The translations under genes were made by a program, and so were the position numbers. A stretch of DNA of 64,000 bases from Cupriavidus metallidurans CH34 (lineage in GTDB: Bacteria; Pseudomonadota; Gammaproteobacteria; Burkholderiales; Burkholderiaceae): assembly GCF_000196015.1 (NCBI RefSeq), contig NC_007973.1, forward strand, positions 620,001 through 684,000, written 5' to 3'. The notes under the pieces were generated by a model. That model saw nothing but the letters and a program-made list of their open reading frames with translations. It was not told the origin of the DNA and did no database searches. Positions 1 to 8,543 of the stretch are shown here, one piece after another; the first letter of the stretch is position 1; the number at the start of each line of letters is the position of its first letter.

Positions 1-121
1 GTGTCGGGGGCGTGGCGGCCGGTGCGGCTGTGGATGCGAGCGTGTAGTAGCGGGGCTCCGGCGATGCACAGCCGTTGAGCAGCGCGGCGGCCAGCGCCAG
101 AAGCATCAGCGAGCGTTTCAT
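1..121 (-). CDS. pqiC: PqiC-like outer-membrane lipoprotein (partial, N-terminus only)
   Basis: Only the first 40 codons lie inside the window; the gene runs off the left edge. The visible start is a short lipoprotein signal peptide (MKRSLM, then a run of Ala and Leu) with a lipobox LNGC, followed by SPEPRYYTL. The PRYYTL stretch is typical of the ABC-transport auxiliary lipoprotein family (DUF330/PqiC). Its ATG overlaps the stop codon of pqiB by one base, so it is translationally coupled and last in the visible part of the pqi operon. In E. coli PqiC is the outer-membrane partner of the PqiB needle for lipid transport between membranes. The family is assigned from the lipobox, this short motif and the position, since most of the protein is not visible. 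Confidence 0.8.
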   Translation of the reverse strand, partial: MKRSLMLLALAAALLNGCASPEPRYYTLASTAAPAATPPT

Positions 122-1761
122 CATTCCTTCTCCGTCTTCCCACGCAACAGCGCCTCGGGATGGCGCTCGAGATAGTCGGTCAGCGCACGCAGGGACACGG
201 CCGTGCGCGTCAGTTCCTGCATCATGCGGCGCGTATCCTGCTGCAGCGGCGCGTCCGATGCAAGCGTGCCATTGGCGGCGTTCAGCGTACGTCGTGCATC
301 CTGCAGCGCGGCGAGTACCTGGGGCGCTACATCGCCGTGCAGTTGGGTCACGAGCTTGTCGGCGTTATCGAGCATCTTGTTCATCGACACCACGCTGGTA
401 CGCAGATCCTGGCCGATCTGATCGAACGGCACCTTGTCGATCTTGTTGACGATGTCGCCGAGCTTGGCCTGCAACTCATCGAAGGTACCCGGCGTGGTCG
501 GCAGTTCCGGCATTGTCGCGTTGAGGTCGAGGTCCTTCGGCGGTGGCGCCTTCGGGAAGAAGTCGAGCGCCACGTAGAGCTGACCGGTCAGCAGGTTGCC
601 AGTGCGCAGTTGCGCGCGCATGCCGCGCTTGACCAGGCCCTGCACGATGCTGCGCTTCTTGGCCTCGTCGGACACATCGCGCTCCCGGAATCCCATGCGC
701 GACGGGTAGAACTCCACCACTACGGGCATTCGGAATGCCTTTTTGTCGCGCTGGTATTCGATGCCGATCGAGCGCACCTGGCCCACGATCACACCGCGGA
801 AGTCGACCGGCGCGCCCGGCGACAGGCCGCGCACCGACTGGTCGAAGTTCAGCACTGCCAGCGCTGGCGCCAGTTCTTCAGGCTCCTTCATCGCCTCTGA
901 CTGGTCCGATGCCAGCAGGAATTGCGTATTCTCGGACGCCGGTTGCGTTGCGGTGGAGTTGTCCGGCGCCTGGAAGGCCACGCCGCCCAACAGCACCGTG
1001 ACCAGCGATTGCGTGGAAAGCTTCAGGCCGTTCGCATCGAGTTTGAGGTCGACGCCGCTGGCGTGCCAGAAGCGGGTGTCGCCATTGACGAGCTTGTCGT
1101 ACGGCTTGTTGACGAACACGCGCAGCGAGATGTCACGCCCGTTCGGGTCGAGCTGGTACGCCACCACCTGGCCTACCTGCACGCGGCGATAGTAGACCGG
1201 CGAGCCGATATCGAGCGAGCCCAAGTCCTGGGCGCGCAGCACGAACTGGCGGCCGGACGCGTCGGCGGTGACCACGGGTGGCACTTCGAGACCGATGAAG
1301 TTGCGCGTGCTTTCCCGTGACTTGCCGGCATCCACGCCGATGTAGGCGCCCGAGAGCAGCGTTTCCAGGCCGGATACGCCACTGATCGCAAAGCGCGGGC
1401 GCACCACCCAGAAACGCGTGTCCTTGACGGCGAAGCTCTCGGCGTCCTTTGTCAGCTCGATCGACGCGATCACGTGCGAGCGATCGGACGCGAGCCGCAC
1501 TGACTTGACCAGGCCGATGTCGACGTCCTTGTAGCGCACGGCGGTCTTGCCCGGTGTCAGCCCGTCGGCGGAGCGGAAGGTGACGTTGATCTCTGGCCCG
1601 CGTGAGGCGAGCGTGTTGATCAGCAGCGAGACGCCGACCACGGCGGCGACAATCGGGATCAGCCACACCAGCGATGGCAGCCAGCGGGCGCGACGCTTGC
1701 GCGCGGGCTGGGGCACGCCACCGGAGGTCGGCGGCGGGGAGGGACTATCGTGATCGGGCAT
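121..1761 (-). CDS. pqiB: PqiB intermembrane transport protein, three MCE domains
   Basis: The 546-residue protein has a Pro/Arg-rich cytoplasmic start, one transmembrane helix near residues 30-50 (LVWLIPIVAAVVGVSLLI) and a long periplasmic part. MCE/MlaD-type domains can be recognised near residues 55-145 (TFRSADGLTPGKTAVRYKDVDIG), 165-270 and 300-400 (LSPGAPVDFRGVIVGQV). A helical C-terminus follows. PqiB forms stacked MCE rings and a tube across the periplasm that carries lipids between the inner and outer membranes. The length matches the family (about 545). The gene overlaps the upstream pqiA half by 17 bases and the downstream lipoprotein gene by one, so the whole set is one operon. In E. 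coli pqi genes respond to paraquat through SoxS; I see no such control here. Confidence 0.93.
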   Translation of the reverse strand: MPDHDSPSPPPTSGGVPQPARKRRARWLPSLVWLIPIVAAVVGVSLLINTLASRGPEINVTFRSADGLTPGKTAVRYKDVDIGLVKSVRLASDRSHVIASIELTKDAESFAVKDTRFWVVRPRFAISGVSGLETLLSGAYIGVDAGKSRESTRNFIGLEVPPVVTADASGRQFVLRAQDLGSLDIGSPVYYRRVQVGQVVAYQLDPNGRDISLRVFVNKPYDKLVNGDTRFWHASGVDLKLDANGLKLSTQSLVTVLLGGVAFQAPDNSTATQPASENTQFLLASDQSEAMKEPEELAPALAVLNFDQSVRGLSPGAPVDFRGVIVGQVRSIGIEYQRDKKAFRMPVVVEFYPSRMGFRERDVSDEAKKRSIVQGLVKRGMRAQLRTGNLLTGQLYVALDFFPKAPPPKDLDLNATMPELPTTPGTFDELQAKLGDIVNKIDKVPFDQIGQDLRTSVVSMNKMLDNADKLVTQLHGDVAPQVLAALQDARRTLNAANGTLASDAPLQQDTRRMMQELTRTAVSLRALTDYLERHPEALLRGKTEKE

Positions 1762-2536
1762 TGTCGGATTCCGGCAATTCGATGGAAGAGGGGTTCGGGG
1801 TCTCGAGCGAGTCCCAAAGTAGGCGCGGGTCGAAGCTCAGCGATGCCAGCATGGTCATCACGACCACCGAGGCAAATGCCAGCGCGCCGGCGCCGGGGAT
1901 GATCGTGGCTAGCGCGCCCGCGCGCACCAGCGAGGCCAGCAGCGCCACCACGAAGATATCAAGCATCGACCAGCGGCCGATGACTTCGACCAGCCCGTAC
2001 AGCTTGGTCTGCTGGCGGATGCGCCATGTAGATTTCATGTGCACCGAGATCAGCAGCAGCGTCAGGATCATCATCTTCAGCAGCGGCACGACGATACTCG
2101 CGATCAGCACCACGCCAGCCAGCATGTGCGATCCGGATAGCCACAGATAGAGCACACCGGACAGGATGGTGTCGCGCTGCACGCCCAGGATCGACTCGGT
2201 GACCATCACCGGTAGCAGGTTGGCCGGGATGTAGAGGATGTACGCGGCCAGCAGGAAGGCCCAGGTGCGCGCCAGGCTGGCCGGCTTGCGGCGGTGTAGC
2301 GTGGCGCCGCAGCGTGGGCACGGTTCGCCTTCGAGCGTGATGGGGCTCACCAGGTCGCATGCATGGCACGACAGCAACCCGCGTGAGGATGCGGTGGGTA
2401 CCTCTGCCAGCGGGGTGCGTTCGTCGTCGTCGGTCAGCTCCGCCATCACATCGGCGGCCACGCGCCGTGACCGCGCGATCTGGTCGCGTGCCATGGCCGT
2501 GCGTGATGGGCGCGATGGGCGTGATGGCTGGCTCAT
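1745..2536 (-). CDS. pqiA: PqiA family membrane protein, second half
   Basis: The 263-residue inner-membrane protein carries a zinc-ribbon-like pair of CxxC motifs (CHAC near residue 57, CPRC near residue 77) followed by about four membrane helices. This is one PqiA domain. E. coli PqiA is a single protein of about 417 residues with two such halves; here the halves are separate genes whose frames overlap by four bases. PqiA is thought to feed lipids into, or power, the PqiB tube. The first 50 residues are a variable charged leader (repeated RPSRPSR and other Arg-rich stretches), so the true start could be internal. Confidence 0.85.
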   Translation of the reverse strand: MSQPSRPSRPSRTAMARDQIARSRRVAADVMAELTDDDERTPLAEVPTASSRGLLSCHACDLVSPITLEGEPCPRCGATLHRRKPASLARTWAFLLAAYILYIPANLLPVMVTESILGVQRDTILSGVLYLWLSGSHMLAGVVLIASIVVPLLKMMILTLLLISVHMKSTWRIRQQTKLYGLVEVIGRWSMLDIFVVALLASLVRAGALATIIPGAGALAFASVVVMTMLASLSFDPRLLWDSLETPNPSSIELPESDNARSR

Positions 2537-3222
2537 GGCGTGGGCTCCTGCGCGCCGGGCGGGGTGTCATCTCCATCCGGCGTTTCCAGGTAATGCCACA
2601 GGTCGCGGGGATCGAACGACAGCATCGCGGCCAGCACCACCACCAGCGCGCCGAACGACCACAGCGCCACGCCGGGCAGCACTTCCGCCATGGTCGACAG
2701 CTTCACCAGCGTGACCAGCACGCCGATCATGAATACCTCGATCATGCCCCAGGGCCGGGTCTGACGGATGCCACGCACGATGGCGTCGAACCCGTGCGGC
2801 ATCTTCCGCTGTGCCATCGGCACCAGCAGGTAGCACATCATCAGCATCTCGGAGAGCGGGAACAGGATCGTCGTGGCGAACACCAGCATGGCCACCAGCG
2901 TCATCTGGTCCGAGTAGAGCGCCTGCACCGCGCCCCAGAGCGTGGTCTCGGTGCGTACGCCCTTCAGGTCCATTTCGACGATCGGATACGTGTTCGAGAT
3001 CACGAACAGGATCAGTGCGGTGAACACGAGCGGCAGCAGGCGGCGATAGGCGCGGGTGCTTTCGCGATAGAGCTCGCTGCCGCAACGCAGGCAGTTGGCG
3101 CGTTCGCCGGGCGCGAGCGACGCACGCTCGTAGAGCGCGTCGCAGTACTCGCAGGCCACGAGGTGGCGCAGGTCCGGCGCCGGCGCGGACGCCGACGCCG
3201 CAGGGCCGTGGTGCTCAGGCAT
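2533..3222 (-). CDS. pqiA: PqiA family membrane protein, first half
   Basis: The 229-residue inner-membrane protein has two CxxC motifs (CEYC near residue 25, CLRC near residue 44) ahead of four hydrophobic helices, one PqiA domain. It ends with a FDPRDLWHYLETP segment also seen in modified form in the next gene (FDPRLLWDSLETP), which shows that the two are paralogous halves of a PqiA. It overlaps the preceding permease gene by eight bases and the following pqiA half by four, so translation is coupled along the operon. Function is by family: inner-membrane partner of PqiB in lipid transport or membrane-stress defence. Confidence 0.85.
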   Translation of the reverse strand: MPEHHGPAASASAPAPDLRHLVACEYCDALYERASLAPGERANCLRCGSELYRESTRAYRRLLPLVFTALILFVISNTYPIVEMDLKGVRTETTLWGAVQALYSDQMTLVAMLVFATTILFPLSEMLMMCYLLVPMAQRKMPHGFDAIVRGIRQTRPWGMIEVFMIGVLVTLVKLSTMAEVLPGVALWSFGALVVVLAAMLSFDPRDLWHYLETPDGDDTPPGAQEPTP

Positions 3223-4318
3223 CCGGGGTCAGTTGGGACGGCGGCGGCGCCGTGACGGCGGTCACGCTCGCGCGTTCCTGGTTGCCGATGGTCCAGTCGC
3301 GCAGCAGCGCGTACGCCACGGCCAGCACGGTCGGTCCGATGAAGACGCCCAGGAAGCCGAAGGCCAGCGCGCCGCCCAGCACGCCCATCATGATCCAGAT
3401 GAGCGGCAGGCCGGTGCCCTTGCTGATGAGCAGCGGCTTGATGACGTTGTCGGCCATGCCGACCACTGCGGCGCCCCAGACCACCATGAAGATCGCCCAG
3501 CCCGTCTCGCCGGTGTGATAGAGCCACAACGCGGCGGGAATCCAGGCCAGCGGCGGGCCCATCGGCACGACGGAAAGGAAGAACGTGATGAAGCCGAGAA
3601 TCGCCGCGCCGGGCACGCCAGCGATCCAGAACCCGATGCCGGCCAGCACGGCTTGCACAAAAGCGGTGCCGAGCACGCCGTAGACCACGCCCTTGACCGT
3701 ACTGCCGGCCAGTGACAGCAAGTGGTCGGCCCGGTCGCCGGACACACGGCGCATGCCGCCGCGTACCCAGTCCACGGCCAATTCGCCACCGGTATAGAAG
3801 AAAAACGCCAGTACGATCGACAGCGCGAGCTGGCCGAGACCGGCACCGATCGACAGGCCGGCGCCGAGCAGCGCGTGTCCCACCGGCGCAATCAGCTTGC
3901 GCAGGCTGGCCACGGTCTCGGAGTCGGCAGTGATGACCTTGTTCCAGGCCGATTCGATCTGCGGGCCAACGAACGGCAGGCTGCTGAGCCAGTCCGGCAG
4001 TTGCGGGATACCGTGTTCGGTATAGCGATTGACCAGCGCGGTCAGTTCGTCGATGTGCGCCGAGAAGCTGGCGCCAGCGTAGACGAACGGCCCGAGCACG
4101 ATCACGGTGGCGATCAGCACGCAAATCAGCGCGGCCAGGCCGCGGCGGTTGCCGAGCCAGCGCGTCAGCACGGTATAGGGGTGCCAGGAGCTGTAGGCGA
4201 GGATCGCGCCCCACAGCAGGGCCGTGGCGAATGGCGCGAGTACGAGCAGCGAGCCGCCGATCAGGACGATCAGCGCGAATACGGCAGCCAGCTTCTCAAT
4301 CAGTTGTCCGGAACTCAT
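3215..4318 (-). CDS. AI-2E family transporter (YdiK/PerM-like permease)
   Basis: The 367-residue polytopic membrane protein matches the AI-2E (PerM/TqsA) family: an N-terminal hairpin of hydrophobic helices, a soluble segment near residues 85-145 and a block of C-terminal helices containing GMADNVIKPLLISKGTGLP, the family's most conserved motif. The length fits the family (340-370). I start it at the ATG giving MSSGQLIEKL; the open frame continues upstream, but that extension is Arg/Pro-rich noise antisense to the neighbouring CBS gene. It is first in the operon with pqiA, pqiA, pqiB and pqiC and overlaps the next gene by eight bases. Substrates of this family are mostly unproven, so 'AI-2 exporter' should not be taken literally. 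Confidence 0.87.
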   Translation of the reverse strand: MSSGQLIEKLAAVFALIVLIGGSLLVLAPFATALLWGAILAYSSWHPYTVLTRWLGNRRGLAALICVLIATVIVLGPFVYAGASFSAHIDELTALVNRYTEHGIPQLPDWLSSLPFVGPQIESAWNKVITADSETVASLRKLIAPVGHALLGAGLSIGAGLGQLALSIVLAFFFYTGGELAVDWVRGGMRRVSGDRADHLLSLAGSTVKGVVYGVLGTAFVQAVLAGIGFWIAGVPGAAILGFITFFLSVVPMGPPLAWIPAALWLYHTGETGWAIFMVVWGAAVVGMADNVIKPLLISKGTGLPLIWIMMGVLGGALAFGFLGVFIGPTVLAVAYALLRDWTIGNQERASVTAVTAPPPSQLTPDA

Positions 4319-4404
4319 CTTTGGCGGGCCAGGGGCGTCCACTTTATAAGAACGCCGATAGCATAGCGGAATTCGATGAGCCGTCCGGGTTTCCCCTCGA
4401 TCAC

Positions 4405-5535
4405 TCAGTTTGCGGTGGTGTCCCGGCGCAGCAGGGCAGCTACCAGATCCGACTGGGTCACCATGCCCACGACGTGCCGGTCTCCATCGACCACGGGCAC
4501 ATGGTGCAGCCCGCCATCGGAGAACGCGTGCGCCAGTTCCACCATCGGCTGGTCGACATGCGCGGTCACCACCACGCGCGTCATCAGATCGCGCACGGTG
4601 CCGTTGACACGGCGCGAGTTCGAACGATGCGCGCGGAAGAAATCGCTCTGCGTCACGATACCGAGCAGGCGGCGATTGCCGTCCACCACAGGTAGCGCCT
4701 TGATGTGGTGGCGCGCCAGCAGCGCGGCGGCATCGGCCGCGCGCTGGCCGGGGCGCACGGCCACCACGTCGCGCGACATGATGTCGCTGCAACGCACGTC
4801 GCCGAAGCGGCGCGAGTAGGCGCGCAGTTCGGCGGCCACCAGGATCGCCTCGAGATCGTCTTCCTCGATGTCCAGGAATTCACCGCGTGCAGCCAGCACC
4901 GCATCCAGGTCCGCGCGTGTGAAGCCCACGCGCCGGCTGGGCGGCACATCCTTGGTCAGGTGCTGCGAGGGCGGCTCGGGCGGCCGGTGCGGATAGCGGC
5001 GCTGCATGAGGTTGTTGAACGCCAGCGCCGTCAGAAGCAGCAGCGCCGAGTTGATCGCGACCGGCGCCACCACGAAGCCGAAACCGAGCGCCTGCACGGC
5101 AGGTCCGCCAAACACGGCGGTGATCGCCACCGCGCCGCTGGGCGGGTGCACGCAGCGAAGCTGGAACATCAGCGCGATGGCCACCGCGACGGCCACGCCG
5201 GCGGCCAGCCCCGGCTCCGGAATCCAGCGCACGCAGGCCACGCCGACCGTGGCGGCCACGAGGTTGCCGCCGATGATCGACCACGGCTGTGCCAGCGGAC
5301 TGGCCGGCACGGCGAACAGCAGCACTGCCGACGCGCCCATCGGCGCCACGAACCACGGGTTGAAGCCCTGCAGGAAGTGGCGGCAGATCCATTCCGTGAG
5401 GAACAGGCCGATCAGTGCGCCGATGCAGCTCTTGATGCGCTCGCGGCGGCTCGCCGCGATGGGCATGGGGACGAAAGTGCGTAACCACGCACGTGTTCCG
5501 GCAACGGAAGTGGATAAGTCGAATGCTGCTGGCAT
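4405..5535 (-). CDS. HPP family membrane protein with C-terminal CBS pair
   Basis: The roughly 376-residue protein has an N-terminal HPP domain of four membrane helices, with the name-giving CVHPPSGAVAITAVFGG motif, and two CBS domains in the last 150 residues (VRCSDIMSRDVVAV and VRDLMTRVVVTA). HPP proteins in plastids and cyanobacteria have been linked to nitrite transport; for proteobacterial HPP-CBS proteins no substrate is established. CBS pairs usually bind adenosyl nucleotides and gate the membrane part. I prefer the ATG that gives MPAAFDLST; longer (to about 5571) and shorter (5466) starts are possible and no clear ribosome site decides. The gene is divergent from a ClC transporter that also has CBS domains, which suggests a shared ion-homeostasis role. 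Confidence 0.82.
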   Translation of the reverse strand: MPAAFDLSTSVAGTRAWLRTFVPMPIAASRRERIKSCIGALIGLFLTEWICRHFLQGFNPWFVAPMGASAVLLFAVPASPLAQPWSIIGGNLVAATVGVACVRWIPEPGLAAGVAVAVAIALMFQLRCVHPPSGAVAITAVFGGPAVQALGFGFVVAPVAINSALLLLTALAFNNLMQRRYPHRPPEPPSQHLTKDVPPSRRVGFTRADLDAVLAARGEFLDIEEDDLEAILVAAELRAYSRRFGDVRCSDIMSRDVVAVRPGQRAADAAALLARHHIKALPVVDGNRRLLGIVTQSDFFRAHRSNSRRVNGTVRDLMTRVVVTAHVDQPMVELAHAFSDGGLHHVPVVDGDRHVVGMVTQSDLVAALLRRDTTAN

Positions 5536-5636
5536 CGAAAGCGGGGGCGGTTGGGGGCGTTGGGGGCGCAACGGGGGCGTCTTTGCTGTGCGCGAGGCGC
5601 GCCGCAGCGTACCACGCTACAGGAGCGAGGCCCGCC

Positions 5637-5659
5637 AATATATCATGGCGTGATATATT
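5637..5659. promoter_or_regulatory. Perfect inverted repeat, candidate operator between HPP and ClC genes
   Basis: AATATATCA and TGATATATT form a perfect 9-base inverted repeat around a 5-base spacer (TGGCG). It lies 44 bases before the ClC start and about 100 bases before the HPP-CBS start, in an AT-rich pocket of otherwise GC-rich DNA. This is the expected form and place for a dimeric repressor site serving a divergent pair. No regulator gene adjoins, so the binding protein is unknown. Confidence 0.55.
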
Positions 5660-5702
5660 CCGCCGACCGGCAATCCTGCCGGAAAAGAAGCCGCCCCCGC
5701 TC

Positions 5703-7496
5703 ATGCATACGGAAGTTCACACCGTTGAAAAACGCGACTACGCCGTCAATGGCCGCCTGCCCATGCTGGCTGCCATCGCGCTAGGCATCGGTGCCATCAG
5801 CACCGGCGCCGCCTATGTGCTGGTCAACCTGATCCACTTCTTCACCAACCTGTTCTTCTTCCAGACGCTGTCGTTTGCCGATCGCTCGCCGGCTGGACAC
5901 ACGCTGGGCCCCTGGGTGATCGTGGTGCCTGCGATCGGCGGGTTGATCGTCGGCCTGATGGCACGCTATGGCAGCGACAAGATCCGCGGCCACGGCATTC
6001 CAGAGGCGATCGAGGCGGTGCTGTTCGGCAAGAGCAAGATGTCGCCGAAGGTGGCGGTGCTCAAGCCGCTGTCGTCGGGCATCGTGATCGGCAGCGGTGG
6101 CCCGTTCGGGGCGGAAGGGCCGATCATCATGACCGGCGGCTCGATCGCCTCGCTGCTGGCGCAGTACCTGCATCTGACGGCGGCCGAGCGCAAGACGCTG
6201 CTCGTATCTGGCGCCTGCGCAGGTATGACCGCGATCTTCGGCACGCCTGTGGCGGCCGTCCTGCTGGCCATCGAACTGCTGCTGTTCGAACTGCGCCCGC
6301 GCAGCCTGCTGCCCGTGGCGCTGGCCTGCGCCGTGGCCGGGTTCCTGCGGCCGTTCGTGTTCGAAGCGGGTCCGCTGTTTCCGCTGCAGACCGCGCCGGC
6401 CAGCACACTGGCGCTCGGTTCGTGCGTGCTGGCAGGGCTGCTGTGCGGCGCGCTTGGCGCGGGGCTCACGCTCGCGCTGTATCGCACCGAGGATGCATTC
6501 GACCATCTGCGCCTGCACTGGATGTGGTGGCCGGCCATCGGTGGCCTGGTGGTCGGGATCGGCGGCTATTTCGAGCCGCGCGCGCTCGGCGTGGGCTACG
6601 ACGTAATCGGCGACCTGCTCAACAACCGGCTGCTCGTGGAAGCGGCGGTGGCGCTGCTGGCCGTGAAGGCGGTGATCTGGATCGCGGCGCTCGGCTCGGG
6701 CACTTCGGGCGGGGTACTGGCCCCGTTGCTGATGCTTGGCGCGGGGCTTGGCGTGGTGCTGGCCCCGATGCTGCCGGGCGGATCGCCGGGCCTGTGGGCG
6801 CTGGTCTGCATGGCCGGTGTGCTTGGCAGTGTACTCGGCGCGCCGCTGACGGCCATCGTGTTCGCCTTCGGCCTGACGCACGATAGCGAGGCACTGTTGC
6901 CGCTGCTGCTGACGACGGCCGTGGCCTACGGTTTCTCGGTGCTGACGATGAAGCGCTCGATCATGACCGAGAAGATCGCGCGCCGCGGGCTGCACATCTA
7001 TCGCGAGTACGGCGTCGATCCGCTGGAGCGCGCGCATGTGGGCGAACTGATGACGCGGGACGTGGTGTGGATCGACGCCAGCCTGCCGGTCACCGAGGCG
7101 CTGCCGCGATACTTCGGCGACCATGCTGCGCATCGCGCCTATCCGGTGCTCCGGGACGGCAGGGTGATCGGTATGCTCCAGCGCGCGGCAATTGTCGCGG
7201 CACATGCCGGCGACGATGCCGGACTGACCTGTGGCGATCTGCTTGCCGATGGCGCAAATCCGAACGCCGGTCCGGCCGTGCTGTTGCCCGCACAGACCGG
7301 TCGCGCCGCTGCCGGACGCATGGCCGAACTCAGCGTGGCCAGGCTGCCAGTGGTCGAGGACGAGATCACGATGCGGCTGGTGGGCATTGTCTCGCTGCGC
7401 GACCTGATGGCGCCCAGCAGCCACGTGCTGCACGAGGAAACCCAGCGTGAGCGGTTGCGCGGGATGGCGATAAAGGCGCTTGGCCGCACCGTGTAG
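5703..7496 (+). CDS. ClC family chloride channel/antiporter with CBS domains
   Basis: The 597-residue protein has the ClC fold of many membrane helices (residues about 20-420) and a C-terminal CBS pair (residues about 440-590, opening with HVGELMTRDVVWIDAS). Pore motifs are visible: GHGIPE near residue 96, GAEGP around the gating glutamate E138, and GTSGGVLAP. The gating glutamate is typical of H+/Cl- exchangers, while the usual Arg of GREGP is Ala here. I start at the ATG giving MHTEVHTVEK because it follows a GGAAAAGAAG stretch and sits beyond the inverted repeat; the open frame extends upstream into low-similarity sequence. It is divergent from the HPP-CBS gene. Likely role: chloride or other anion flux, gated by nucleotides through the CBS pair. 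Confidence 0.9.
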   Translation: MHTEVHTVEKRDYAVNGRLPMLAAIALGIGAISTGAAYVLVNLIHFFTNLFFFQTLSFADRSPAGHTLGPWVIVVPAIGGLIVGLMARYGSDKIRGHGIPEAIEAVLFGKSKMSPKVAVLKPLSSGIVIGSGGPFGAEGPIIMTGGSIASLLAQYLHLTAAERKTLLVSGACAGMTAIFGTPVAAVLLAIELLLFELRPRSLLPVALACAVAGFLRPFVFEAGPLFPLQTAPASTLALGSCVLAGLLCGALGAGLTLALYRTEDAFDHLRLHWMWWPAIGGLVVGIGGYFEPRALGVGYDVIGDLLNNRLLVEAAVALLAVKAVIWIAALGSGTSGGVLAPLLMLGAGLGVVLAPMLPGGSPGLWALVCMAGVLGSVLGAPLTAIVFAFGLTHDSEALLPLLLTTAVAYGFSVLTMKRSIMTEKIARRGLHIYREYGVDPLERAHVGELMTRDVVWIDASLPVTEALPRYFGDHAAHRAYPVLRDGRVIGMLQRAAIVAAHAGDDAGLTCGDLLADGANPNAGPAVLLPAQTGRAAAGRMAELSVARLPVVEDEITMRLVGIVSLRDLMAPSSHVLHEETQRERLRGMAIKALGRTV

Positions 7497-7652
7497 CAGG
7501 ATCCGGCTGTCCTGCTGGCATTTTGTGCATGGATGCTTGACATATCGGATACGAAGGATAGCAATTTGGTCAGTTTGTTAGCTGTTTTTTGACGTGCGAG
7601 GGCACCAGAATTCACTCACCGAACACGAGAGTGAAATCAAGGAGCCTCCACC

Positions 7653-8531
7653 GTGACAGACCGCCCAACCATCCTCCTGGTAGCCCCCACCTTCTACGAC
7701 GTTTCCTACAGCATCAATCCCTGGATGGACCCCGGGGCGTGGGCTCGCGACCCGCGTGGCATGCATCGGCGCGCGATGGCGTCGTTCGACGCCCTGCGGG
7801 AAGCGCTCGGCACGGCCGGATTTCAGGTTGAAGTCATGGAAGGCGCGCCGGGTCAACCTGACATGGTGTTCCCGGCCAACGCGGCTGTCGTGCTCGATGG
7901 CAAGGCCGTGCTGGCGCGTTTTCGCTATCCGCAGCGGCGTGGCGAGGAAGCGCCGTTCGCTGCGATATTCGAAGACCTGCGCGCGCGCGGCCTGCTCGAT
8001 AGCGTCGAGACGCTGCCGGAGGGTTGCTATCAGGAAGGCGCGGGCGACTGCATCTGGGATGCGTCGCGCGGCCACTTCTGGGCCGGCTTCGGACCACGTT
8101 CCTCCCGTGAAGCCGCCGATGCGATGGCGCGCCACTTCGGTCAGGAAGTCGTGGCGCTAGAGCTTGCCACCGAACAGAGCTATCACCTCGACGTCTGCTT
8201 CTGCCCCCTGGCCGGCGGCGAAGTCCTGTACTACCCACCCGCCTTCAGTCCTGCCGCGCTGCGAGAGATTCGCGCGCGCGTTCCGGCCGCGCAGCGCATC
8301 GAGGCCACCGAGGACGACCTGCGGCACTTCAGCGTGAACGCGGTCAATCGCGGCGACACCGTCGTGATGACGCACACCACGCCGCATCTGCGTACCGAAC
8401 TGGGCAGTCGCGGCTATCGGGTGCTCGAGGTGGATCTGTCGCCGTACATGATGTCGGGCGGTGGCGCGTATTGCATGACGTTGCGTCTGGACCGCGTCAG
8501 CACGTCCGTGCGGCGTGCGGCCGCGGCATGA
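7653..8531 (+). CDS. ctlX: Guanidino/ureido hydrolase of the arginine deiminase fold (CtlX/DDAH-like)
   Basis: The 292-residue enzyme belongs to the pentein (amidinotransferase/DDAH) superfamily. Visible catalytic elements are GDCIWD (Asp that binds the substrate guanidino group), YHLDVCF (catalytic His) and GGGAYCMTLRL with the nucleophile C274 near the C-terminus. Such enzymes hydrolyse C-N bonds of arginine, methylarginine or citrulline. The next gene, 12 bases downstream, encodes ornithine cyclodeaminase, so a citrulline-to-ornithine hydrolase (CtlX) or a dimethylarginine hydrolase feeding a degradation route are the main options. The start is GTG with an AAGGAG ribosome site eight bases before it. 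The substrate cannot be fixed from sequence alone, so the symbol is tentative. Confidence 0.8.
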   Translation: MTDRPTILLVAPTFYDVSYSINPWMDPGAWARDPRGMHRRAMASFDALREALGTAGFQVEVMEGAPGQPDMVFPANAAVVLDGKAVLARFRYPQRRGEEAPFAAIFEDLRARGLLDSVETLPEGCYQEGAGDCIWDASRGHFWAGFGPRSSREAADAMARHFGQEVVALELATEQSYHLDVCFCPLAGGEVLYYPPAFSPAALREIRARVPAAQRIEATEDDLRHFSVNAVNRGDTVVMTHTTPHLRTELGSRGYRVLEVDLSPYMMSGGGAYCMTLRLDRVSTSVRRAAAA

Positions 8532-8543
8532 AAGGAGCCGAGC

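Noticed and set aside
7537..7564. TTGACA followed by TAGCAA as a sigma-70 promoter for the ctlX-ocd pair
   Set aside because: The -35 match is perfect, but the -10 region is poor at any acceptable spacing, so I left it out of the features.
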